A stretch of 64,000 bases of DNA, from positions 1-64,000 of the forward strand of contig JAIRSO010000005.1 in NCBI GenBank assembly GCA_031255415.1, in the 5' to 3' direction. Shown here in pieces: positions 43,194 to 51,051 of this stretch. Each line of letters opens with the position of its first letter. Position 1 is the stretch's first letter. The position numbers were made by a program, and so were the translations under genes. The notes below the pieces were generated by a model. It was given only the letters and a program-made list of their open reading frames with translations. It did no database searches and was not told the DNA's origin. This DNA is from Oscillospiraceae bacterium (GTDB taxonomy: Bacteria > Bacillota > Clostridia > Christensenellales > Aristaeellaceae).

Positions 43194-44033
43194 GTGCGCC
43201 TTACCATCGAGTCGCTGGCACAACTGGATCGCTTACCGAACCCGCGCCGTCACGGCTGCGTGTTCACTCTGGGCACGTTCGACGGCGTGCACTCCGGGCA
43301 CGCGCGCCTTATCAACCGCGCGAAACATACCGCGCGTCTGCGCGGCTTGCCGCTCGTCGTCATGACCTTTCGCAAAAACCCTCTCGAAACGCTCTCCCCC
43401 GACCGCGCGCCGCGCGCTCTAACCACGCTGCCATGCAAATTAGCCGCGCTTACCTCGCTGGGCGTGGACGAGTGCGTTCTCTACGATTTCAACGAGAGCC
43501 TAGCCGCCGTCGCGCCGGACGCGCTGATCGAATCCCTGGCTCTGCGATACCGTCCGTCGGATTGGTTCGTCGGGTTCAGCAATACGTTCGGGCGCGGCGG
43601 CGCTGGCAATCCGAACACGCTCATTAAGGCGGGAGAGAGGCTGGGCTTCCGCGCGCACGTCATACCCGCGCTCGTCATGCACGGCGGCGCGGTGTCGTCC
43701 AGCCGCATCAGAACGGCGATCATGCAGGGCGATATGGCTCTCGCGCAGGAATTGCTGGGCAGGTATTATGCGCTGCAGGGATATGTCGGCGGCTCGGGCG
43801 TGTTAAGCGTGTCCGATCGGCTCGCGATCCCCGCCGCTGGTATGTACAGCGTATATCTGGACGGCGCGGAATACACGATAAAATTAATCCCGCCCAGGCT
43901 CGGCCCTCCAGGCCCGCCTACCGACGCGGTAACGCCGGTAGGACGGATACTGCCCGGAGCCGATCAATATATCCCGACGGGATTAAAGCTGGTGGGTTTC
44001 GTCAGCAGCGCGCTGGCTCGCGCGGGGATGTGA
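43194..44033 (+). CDS. ribF: RibF-like FAD synthetase with degenerate riboflavin-kinase part
   Basis: 279 aa. Residues about 20-175 are the FMN adenylyltransferase: TLGTFDGVHSGHARLI (GxFDGxHxGH), VGFSNTFGRGGAGN and GGAVSSSRIRTAIMQGDM. After YYALQGYVGGSGVL the riboflavin-kinase domain should show a GFPTAN motif and VxNIG, but neither is present and the domain is short. It may only make FAD from FMN, or be a paralogue. GTG start, six bases after GGAGG. Its 3' end overlaps the convergent GH2 gene by 32 bases. Confidence 0.75.
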   Translation: MRLTIESLAQLDRLPNPRRHGCVFTLGTFDGVHSGHARLINRAKHTARLRGLPLVVMTFRKNPLETLSPDRAPRALTTLPCKLAALTSLGVDECVLYDFNESLAAVAPDALIESLALRYRPSDWFVGFSNTFGRGGAGNPNTLIKAGERLGFRAHVIPALVMHGGAVSSSRIRTAIMQGDMALAQELLGRYYALQGYVGGSGVLSVSDRLAIPAAGMYSVYLDGAEYTIKLIPPRLGPPGPPTDAVTPVGRILPGADQYIPTGLKLVGFVSSALARAGM

Positions 44034-46461
44034 TTATGTTAAGCGCGGCGCGGGGCAGTCCCGCTCCCGATACGGTCACGGTAATCTCCCCTGCGGCGGA
44101 CGGCGCGCGAACCGCTATCAACGCTTGCCCGTTCCATACCCGGCGTTTACCCGTGCCGTAATTTTCATCGGTGCGCGGATTGCCCGATCCAAACCCGGCA
44201 AGCGCGCCGCCCTCCACCCGCACGGATAGCTCGACGGCGTCGGTCGGCACGGTCGCGCCGTCCGAGTCCGTCAGCCGCGCCTTTATAAAGCATAGATCCA
44301 TGCCGTCCGCGTCAATATTCGCTCTGTCCGCCGTAAGCTCTATCCTCGCGGGCGCTCCGGCTGTGCGCAATACCGTTCTGGCGACTATCTTGCCGCCGCG
44401 ACGCGCCACTGCCTCCAGCGCGCCGGGTTGATACTCCAGCGAAGCGTACGCCTTCAGTTTGTCGGGTTTCGATGTGCCAACGCTCTTGCCGTTTAGGATA
44501 AACTCTACCTCGTCGCAGTCCGCGTAGGCTTGTACGTCTATCGGCTTGCCGATCCACTCAGGCCATGTCCAGCTCTGGCATACGTCGTCCCACTGCCAGC
44601 CTAGCCCGTAATCCGTTGCGCCAACGTGCTCCGGAGGTTTTACGAACAGATGTATCCCATCGTCCATGCCCCACATTATCCCGCGATAATACGACTGCGG
44701 GCGGCGGTTGCCGTCCAGATCCAGATCGCCTTGGAAACAGCTCAGCCACGGCCACGGCCCCAGCATCCCTTCCTTGAGATCCTTTACGCCGCGCATCACG
44801 CGCCCCGCCCCGGCCTCCCCCAGATTGTCGTATGCCGTCCAGATGAAGTCGCCGATCACGTTGGGATTATCCATCATCGCGCGGTAGTAGTCGTATGTGT
44901 TGCTGGCGTGCGTCTCGGTCGCGATGATTACGCGGTCGGGGAACCGCTTCGCGTCGAGGGCGTAACGCTTGTATAGATAATTGTAACCCGCCGCGTCGAG
45001 AGCGTCCGCGCTCGCGCTGGATATCCGCGCGAATACGTCCTCGCCGTCAACGACACCGTCCATCATCGACATATCCTGCCGGCTCAGCATGAACGCGTGG
45101 ATCTCTTCGGCCGATACGCTGGGATCGTTGAGCATCCTATCCATATCAAATCCTAGGTCGGGGCGGCTGCCAGAGGTCCGCGACGGCTCGCCCTTCGCGC
45201 GCGCGGAGCGGATCCACGCGAAAAACGCGGCGGTCACCGGACGCGTCGGATCCAGCGAACGGATAACCCGCGCCTGCTTATCCGCCCACTCGGAACCGTC
45301 GCTCACGCCGCCCAACTCGATCACCTCGTTGCCGATCGACCAGCAGAATACGCAGGGGTGATTGCGGTCGCGCAGTACCATCGCCTCCGTGTCCCTCTTC
45401 CACCAGTCGCGGAAGTATAGATGATAATCCTGGTCGTTCTTGCCCAGAACCCAGCAGTCGAACGTCTCGTCCAGCACATACATCCCCAGAGCGTCGCACG
45501 CGTCCAGCAAGGCTGACGACGGCGGGTTGTGCGCGCAGCGTATCGCGTTGTAACCCTGCTCCTTCAGCAGTTGTATCTTGCGCTCCTCCGCGCGCGGATA
45601 TGCCGCAGCCCCCAGCAGCGCGTTGTCATGATGGATACACCCGCCGCGCAGTTTCACCGGAACGCCGTTGACGCGCATGCCGCGCTTCGCGTCTATCTCT
45701 ATGTTTCTTATGCCAACGCGCGCGCGGTGCTCGTCGCCGCCCTGATCCGTCTCGACGCTTACGATTAAATCGACAAGGTTCGGCGACTCCGCCGACCATA
45801 GCTTGGGATTGCTGATCGTTACGTCAAAGTCCGCGATCTGGCGAGACGCGGGCGGCAGGTCTATATATTTCTCGACGAATTGATCGCCGACGGTCGCGCG
45901 CGCCTTCGCGCGCAGAGGCTCGCTTAGCGCGTTGGTGATATACGCGCTGACGCGCGCGGTCGCCGTCCGCTCGGACGCGCCCGCCGTGCTTACGAATACA
46001 TCCCACGGCTTGATATGCACCGGACCGCCCAGCCAGAGCCCAACCTCCCTATACAGCCCGCCGCCCGAATACCACCGCGAGTTGGGTTGAACGCATCGCG
46101 TCGCGATCTCCAACTCGTTGGCCTCGCCGTGGATAAGCGCGTCCGTCACGTCGATCTGCCACGGCGTGTAACCGTATGGGTGCACGCCCAGCGATTGCCC
46201 GTTGAGTTTCACCTCCGCGTTCATATACGCGCCGTCGATATCCAGCAGCGCTGACCGACCCGACCATTCAAGAGGAACGTCTATGTTTTTCGTATATAAC
46301 GCCGATCCGCCCGGGAAGAACCCGCTCGCCGCGCCGGAAACAGCGTCCGGCGTTCGCTGCAGATTCAGTATGAAATCATCCGGGAGATCGACCGGGACGC
46401 CGTCGCCTCCGGAGGATGTGATCCTGCGCGTCCAGTTTAGATTCAACGGTATCTTCTTCAT
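44002..46461 (-). CDS. Glycoside hydrolase family 2 beta-glycosidase (beta-galactosidase-like)
   Basis: About 819 aa. N-terminal sugar-binding domain (ALLDIDGAYMNAEVKLNGQ, GYTPWQIDVTDAL), immunoglobulin-like domain, then the TIM barrel with GGCIHHDNALLGA, NAIRCAHNPPSSALLDACD, acid/base Glu in CVFCWSIGNEVIELGG and nucleophile Glu in VIIATETHASNTYDYY. C-terminal Big-type domains follow (about 580-819). No signal peptide, so it acts on imported oligosaccharides. The start overlaps the URO-D-like stop (ATGA). Galactoside is the usual substrate for this architecture, but others are possible. Confidence 0.88.
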   Translation of the reverse strand: MKKIPLNLNWTRRITSSGGDGVPVDLPDDFILNLQRTPDAVSGAASGFFPGGSALYTKNIDVPLEWSGRSALLDIDGAYMNAEVKLNGQSLGVHPYGYTPWQIDVTDALIHGEANELEIATRCVQPNSRWYSGGGLYREVGLWLGGPVHIKPWDVFVSTAGASERTATARVSAYITNALSEPLRAKARATVGDQFVEKYIDLPPASRQIADFDVTISNPKLWSAESPNLVDLIVSVETDQGGDEHRARVGIRNIEIDAKRGMRVNGVPVKLRGGCIHHDNALLGAAAYPRAEERKIQLLKEQGYNAIRCAHNPPSSALLDACDALGMYVLDETFDCWVLGKNDQDYHLYFRDWWKRDTEAMVLRDRNHPCVFCWSIGNEVIELGGVSDGSEWADKQARVIRSLDPTRPVTAAFFAWIRSARAKGEPSRTSGSRPDLGFDMDRMLNDPSVSAEEIHAFMLSRQDMSMMDGVVDGEDVFARISSASADALDAAGYNYLYKRYALDAKRFPDRVIIATETHASNTYDYYRAMMDNPNVIGDFIWTAYDNLGEAGAGRVMRGVKDLKEGMLGPWPWLSCFQGDLDLDGNRRPQSYYRGIMWGMDDGIHLFVKPPEHVGATDYGLGWQWDDVCQSWTWPEWIGKPIDVQAYADCDEVEFILNGKSVGTSKPDKLKAYASLEYQPGALEAVARRGGKIVARTVLRTAGAPARIELTADRANIDADGMDLCFIKARLTDSDGATVPTDAVELSVRVEGGALAGFGSGNPRTDENYGTGKRRVWNGQALIAVRAPSAAGEITVTVSGAGLPRAALNIITSPREPARC

Positions 46462-47486
46462 GAGAGCGCCGCCTTCCCACAATATTCCTTGAGCAGTTCC
46501 ACATACGCGCGGTATTGATCCAGCGTCACCCCGGGCGGGGTCTGATGATCCACGCTGGGCAGGAACCCTCCCTGCCTCATGACGGGCAGCAGCCGCTCGA
46601 ACTCCGCGCGCATCGCCTCTTTGCCCAGGGGCATAACCATCTTGTCAAAGTGCCCGATGAACAGGAATCGGGGGTGCGTCTCGCGCAGTTTCAGCAGATC
46701 AACCCCCGCCTGCCGCTCCAGCGGCAGTATCCCCTCTATGCCCGCGCGCTCGAACCACGGCAGGGCGCGGGTGATATCGCCGTCGGAGTCGATCAGCACG
46801 CGGATACCGCGCCGCTTCAGCTCCGGTATCACCCGTCGATAATAGGGCAGCATGAACTCGTCGAACATATCCCGCGAGAGCATCGGCCCGTTGTTGTAGC
46901 TCATGTCTTCGCCAAACGTCATGAAGTCGGGCGCGCCCGATTCGCATAGGCTCTCGATCACATGCAAATGGTAATCGGCTAGATCGGAGCATATGCGGTG
47001 GTACAACTCCGGCTGGTCATAGAACGAGAATAGATGGCGCTCGATCCCCAGCAGCGTGCGAGGCCACCAAAAGAATCCATCCACCGTAAACCAGGTGATA
47101 TCCCCGCGCTCCCGCGCGTAACGCAGAGCCTCCAGCCTCTGCGCGTTCAGCGCGCCGCGCGGATAGAGCGTGGGCAGTATCGCTTCGTATCCCGCTTCAT
47201 CATATATGATCGGCGCGCCGTGGCTCGGCGCGCGCGGAGTCGCGCCGGTGTGCGCGGGTACCCAGTACTGCGCGTGCACGTCCAGCCCGAATTGCCTCTG
47301 CAGCGCCTCGCCCCGTCCCAGGGGAGGCTCTTCGGGGATTACCAGCCCTTGAGCCTCCCAATTCGCCAGCGTCTTATCCCACCATGTCGCCCACTCCAGC
47401 GCGGGTATCCGCTCCACAGGCTCGAACGCCATGACCCGCCGAAATAACTCGCGACTGGATCGCCCCGCCGCTCCATCCCCCGTCAT
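46458..47486 (-). CDS. URO-D-fold protein with altered metal site
   Basis: A 342-aa TIM barrel of the URO-D/MtaA group (LFRRVMAFEPVERIPALEWAT, HVIESLCESGAPDFMTFGED, FLFIGHFDKMVMPLG). The position where relatives have HSCGN reads DSDGD here, so the thiol-activating zinc site seems lost or replaced by an acidic site. ATGA overlaps on both sides tie it to the GH2 gene and to the repeat-protein gene. No haem genes near. Possibly an enzyme of sugar-acid or aromatic breakdown. Function unknown. Confidence 0.65.
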   Translation of the reverse strand: MTGDGAAGRSSRELFRRVMAFEPVERIPALEWATWWDKTLANWEAQGLVIPEEPPLGRGEALQRQFGLDVHAQYWVPAHTGATPRAPSHGAPIIYDEAGYEAILPTLYPRGALNAQRLEALRYARERGDITWFTVDGFFWWPRTLLGIERHLFSFYDQPELYHRICSDLADYHLHVIESLCESGAPDFMTFGEDMSYNNGPMLSRDMFDEFMLPYYRRVIPELKRRGIRVLIDSDGDITRALPWFERAGIEGILPLERQAGVDLLKLRETHPRFLFIGHFDKMVMPLGKEAMRAEFERLLPVMRQGGFLPSVDHQTPPGVTLDQYRAYVELLKEYCGKAALS

Positions 47487-50400
47487 ACTATCTCCACCTC
47501 GTTGGATTCCGCGTCGTAATAATGTTCCTCAGCTACGTTCCCCTGCGCGTCGTAAGCGCGAGTAAGCCCCGCGTATCCCTCGTCCAGCATGACCGGCTTG
47601 TCGTCCGCGCCGAAATAACCGATCGCCACTACCCTGCCCTTGTCGTCAAAGTATCGGTTGACCATCGAACAGCCTATGACGGCGACCGCGCGCGCTCCCG
47701 CCGCGTCGTAATAGATCTCGCGGATGTTGTTCCCCGCCGCGTCATAGAGCAGCTCGCGCGAGGCGTAGCCGCCCTCTATAGCCATAATCTGCATTGATTC
47801 GTCAAAGTAGGTCTCCATGCGGATCCTGCCCAGCGAGTTGTACTCGTACAGCACCGCGCACCTTCCGTCGCTCTGCGCGAGCGGTTCGCCGTACTCGTCC
47901 CGGTACGCGGTCAGCAAGGGCCGCCCTTCCGCGTCGTAGGCGCGGTATATCTGCGCGTAACCCTCCCGCGCGATGATGGGCTGTCCATCTTCCGCGAAAT
48001 AACTCTCCAGAGTGACGTTGCCCGCCGCGTCATACTCGCGGCGCAGCTGCGCGTATCCGCCGGACAATGTGAACGCCTCGCCTTCAGCGTCCCGGTACAC
48101 CTCGCGGACGGCGCGCCCAGCCGCGTCGTACTCGCGATCCAGTATCGCGTATCCGCCCGCTACGGCGACAGGCTCGCCGGCTCCGTCCAGGTATCTCTCG
48201 CGCGAGACGTTCCCCGCGAAATCATACTCGCGCGCCACTGCGGTGTATCCGCCGGGCATCGTGCGCGGCGATCCGGATTCGTCTATATAGGACTCGGTCG
48301 CCGCCATCCCCAGATGCGTATACGTCCTGCGCACAGCCGCGTATCCGGCGGGTATCGCGATAAGCCTGCCGCCATCGTCCAGATAAGCCTCGTAGACGAC
48401 GTTCCCGCCCGCGTCAAACTCGCGCAGTATCGATGAATAACGATCCGGCAGAACGGCTCGCGCGCCGTCCGCGTCGTAGTAATCGGTGCGCGACGCGTTC
48501 CCCGCCTCGTCATATCCGTTGACCAGGCTGGCGTATCCGTCCGCGTTCACGACGGGCTGCCCGTTCGCGTCGAAATAACTCTCCTTCGTCATGTTCTCGC
48601 CCTGATACTCGCGGCGCAGTATCGTGTATCCCTTGGCGTTCGCCGTGCGCTTGGAATCCGCGCCGTAGTATATCTCCTGCACTACGCGCCCCTCGCCGTC
48701 GTACTCCATCAGTTTGGCGGTGTATCCGTCCACGGCGGCTGGCTGCCCCGCTTCGTCAAGGTACCCCTCGCCCGTAAGCCTATGCTGATCGTCATAGCGC
48801 CGCCTGATATACGCGTATCCTCCGGCGGTCATCGCGGGGCGCATGGACTCGTCCAGATACGTCGCCTGAACCGCGTCCCCGGCCTCGTCGTACAGCAGCG
48901 TGAACGCGGCGTATCCAGCCTCCAGCGCGGCTGGGGCGTACTCGTCGGTAAGGTAGCTCTCGCTCTCCACGCGTCTGAGCGCGTCATAGGCGCGGTCGAG
49001 TATCGCGTAGCCCATCCTCGTCATGGTTAGATTGCCCGCCGCGTCAAGGAACGACTCGCTGGAGATGTTCCCAGCCGGATCATACTCGAGCGACTTGCCC
49101 GCGTACCCGGCGGCAAGCATCGCAGGCTCGCCGCCCGCGTCGAGATACGTCTCCCTCGATATCCTCCCCTTCGCGTCATACTCCCACGATACCCCGGCGT
49201 AACCAGCCTTCGACGAGGCTGGACGCGACTGCGCGTCGAAATACGTCTCCGCGGCGGGTCTGCCCCCCGCTCCGTACCGTATCCGCTTCATCGCGTAGCC
49301 GCCGTCTATGGTTACGGGCTGTCCGTCCGCGTCAAAGTATGATTCCTCCGTCGCGTATGATCCCGTGTACGCGCGGCGCAGTATCGAGTATCCTTCAGGC
49401 AATACGATCGGCTCGCCGTTCGCGTTCAGGTAGCGTTCCTCTATCATGTTGCCGCGCGCGTCGTATACCCGCGCCGCCCTGGCGCATCCGTTCAGCGCGC
49501 CCGGCAAGCCTTCCGCGTTATAATACGCTTCCTCTATGACGCGTCCGGAGGAGTCGTACCGCCGCGTAAGCGACGCGTAGCCTCCGGCGGACAGCGCGAT
49601 CCCGCCGTCCGCGCCGTAGTACGACTCGCCGGACACGCGGCTGTTCGAGTCGAATGTCCGCTCGACCTTCGCGTATCCATCGGTCGTTAATACGGGCAGT
49701 CCGTCCAGGCCTAGATATTCCTCGACGATCCTGTTGCCCGCCGCGTCGTTCGTTATCGCTATATCTGAATAACCCCGCGCGGTCGGTTCGGGGTACCCGC
49801 TCGCGCCGATGTACGACTCCCGGACGATCCATCCGGCCTTGTCATACTCGTAATGTATCTCGGCGGCCTTCTTATCGTATGGGACGACCGGGTTGCCGGA
49901 CTCGTCCGTATAGCGTTCGCCGCTAAGGTTCCTGCCGGAGTAAACGTAGTTTACCTCATGATAACCCCGCGCGCTTAACACGGGCGAGCCGTCTATGCCG
50001 AAATACGACTCCCGCTCCAGTAGGCTAGAGTTGGAGCTTTTCCAGTATTGCACCTTGAAGGAGTATCCGTCGGCGTTGAGCGCGGGTTCGCCGTCCGCGT
50101 CCAGCCAGCTCGTGCGGCGAAGCGTTCCCCCCTCATATGTATACGCTATCGCGGAGTAACCGCCTTCCAGCGCTATCGGCTGTCCGTCGGTTCCGAAGAA
50201 CCGCTCTGTATCTATCTGATCCCTGCCTAGGTTTCTATACTTGATCTCCACGCGCGCGAAACCGTCCTGCCCCAGCGTCAGATCGCCTCGCTCGTCCCGA
50301 AACTCGCGGCTGGTTAGATGCGTGCGGTCGGCGTATGTCTGAATCAGCGCGGCGTAACCCAGTTTGGGAACCGCGACAGGATCGCCCAGATCGTTATAAT

Positions 50401-50815
50401 ACCTCGCGCTGAGTATCACGTCGCCCAGATCGCGGACGTAATCCACATACGCGTAGCCGTCCTGGATCATCATCAACTCGCCGTCCGCGCCGTAATACGC
50501 CTCTTTCGCCACGCGGGATCTGGAGTCGTACTCGATCCGCTTCATCGCGTACAGGCCGGGCGGGGATACCGCAACGCCCTCCGTGTCGAAATACGCGATC
50601 TCGACGGGCTTATCCCTGCCGTTGAGCTTGACGGTATAGTAACTGAACCCGTCGGCGTTCATGGCGGGATTGCCGGCGTCGTCCGTCCACGCCTCGCGGA
50701 CGAGAACTTTATTTCTATTGTATTCCTTTATGGTATCCGCCGCAAACGCCGAGCCAGCATGCATGGCGCATATGAGCGCGGCGGCGGCCGCGAGTGCCCT
50801 GGCCGCATGTTTCAT
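47483..50815 (-). CDS. Secreted protein of 33 YD-like repeats
   Basis: 1110 aa. Signal peptide 1-25 (ALAAAAALICAMHAGSAFA), no further membrane helix or wall anchor. The rest is about 33 tandem units of roughly 32-33 residues, consensus GYAxxxRxYDAAGNVxxE followed by xYxDAxGxPV, resembling RHS/YD repeats but more regular. No toxin, protease or carbohydrate-binding domain follows, so it is repeat from end to end. It probably folds as an extended beta structure on or outside the cell. AGGAG precedes the ATG. It heads an operon with a URO-D-like protein and a GH2 enzyme, hinting at binding of a glycan. That is inference. Confidence 0.75.
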   Translation of the reverse strand: MKHAARALAAAAALICAMHAGSAFAADTIKEYNRNKVLVREAWTDDAGNPAMNADGFSYYTVKLNGRDKPVEIAYFDTEGVAVSPPGLYAMKRIEYDSRSRVAKEAYYGADGELMMIQDGYAYVDYVRDLGDVILSARYYNDLGDPVAVPKLGYAALIQTYADRTHLTSREFRDERGDLTLGQDGFARVEIKYRNLGRDQIDTERFFGTDGQPIALEGGYSAIAYTYEGGTLRRTSWLDADGEPALNADGYSFKVQYWKSSNSSLLERESYFGIDGSPVLSARGYHEVNYVYSGRNLSGERYTDESGNPVVPYDKKAAEIHYEYDKAGWIVRESYIGASGYPEPTARGYSDIAITNDAAGNRIVEEYLGLDGLPVLTTDGYAKVERTFDSNSRVSGESYYGADGGIALSAGGYASLTRRYDSSGRVIEEAYYNAEGLPGALNGCARAARVYDARGNMIEERYLNANGEPIVLPEGYSILRRAYTGSYATEESYFDADGQPVTIDGGYAMKRIRYGAGGRPAAETYFDAQSRPASSKAGYAGVSWEYDAKGRISRETYLDAGGEPAMLAAGYAGKSLEYDPAGNISSESFLDAAGNLTMTRMGYAILDRAYDALRRVESESYLTDEYAPAALEAGYAAFTLLYDEAGDAVQATYLDESMRPAMTAGGYAYIRRRYDDQHRLTGEGYLDEAGQPAAVDGYTAKLMEYDGEGRVVQEIYYGADSKRTANAKGYTILRREYQGENMTKESYFDANGQPVVNADGYASLVNGYDEAGNASRTDYYDADGARAVLPDRYSSILREFDAGGNVVYEAYLDDGGRLIAIPAGYAAVRRTYTHLGMAATESYIDESGSPRTMPGGYTAVAREYDFAGNVSRERYLDGAGEPVAVAGGYAILDREYDAAGRAVREVYRDAEGEAFTLSGGYAQLRREYDAAGNVTLESYFAEDGQPIIAREGYAQIYRAYDAEGRPLLTAYRDEYGEPLAQSDGRCAVLYEYNSLGRIRMETYFDESMQIMAIEGGYASRELLYDAAGNNIREIYYDAAGARAVAVIGCSMVNRYFDDKGRVVAIGYFGADDKPVMLDEGYAGLTRAYDAQGNVAEEHYYDAESNEVEIV

Positions 50816-50917
50816 GGACGACCGCTCCTGTTCGTACCGGATTGCTTAACCCGCCGGGCCAAGCGCGGTTTATCGGCGCGCCACGCCGCGCGCCGCTTAG
50901 GATGTGCCGCTACATGG

Positions 50918-50946
50918 ATTTTACAGTATCCGGTTGTTGCTGTCAA
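50918..50946 (-). promoter_or_regulatory. Promoter of the repeat-protein operon
   Basis: Minus strand: -35 TTGACA (50946-50941), a 17-base spacer and -10 TAAAAT (50923-50918). The leader is about 95 bases. Confidence 0.65.
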
Positions 50947-50957
50947 ACAACGCGCGC

Positions 50958-50985
50958 TTGACAGCCGCGCGCGGCGCGGTATTAT
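50958..50985 (+). promoter_or_regulatory. Promoter of the GH38 gene
   Basis: -35 TTGACA (50958-50963), a 16-base GC-only spacer and -10 TATTAT (50980-50985). Its -35 is 11 bases from the divergent one, so one regulator could control both. Confidence 0.65.
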
Positions 50986-51051
50986 TAACGGTAACGATCC
51001 AAACGCCGCGCACGCGCGCGCAAGATACCATTATTAATGGAGGTACCCGCT

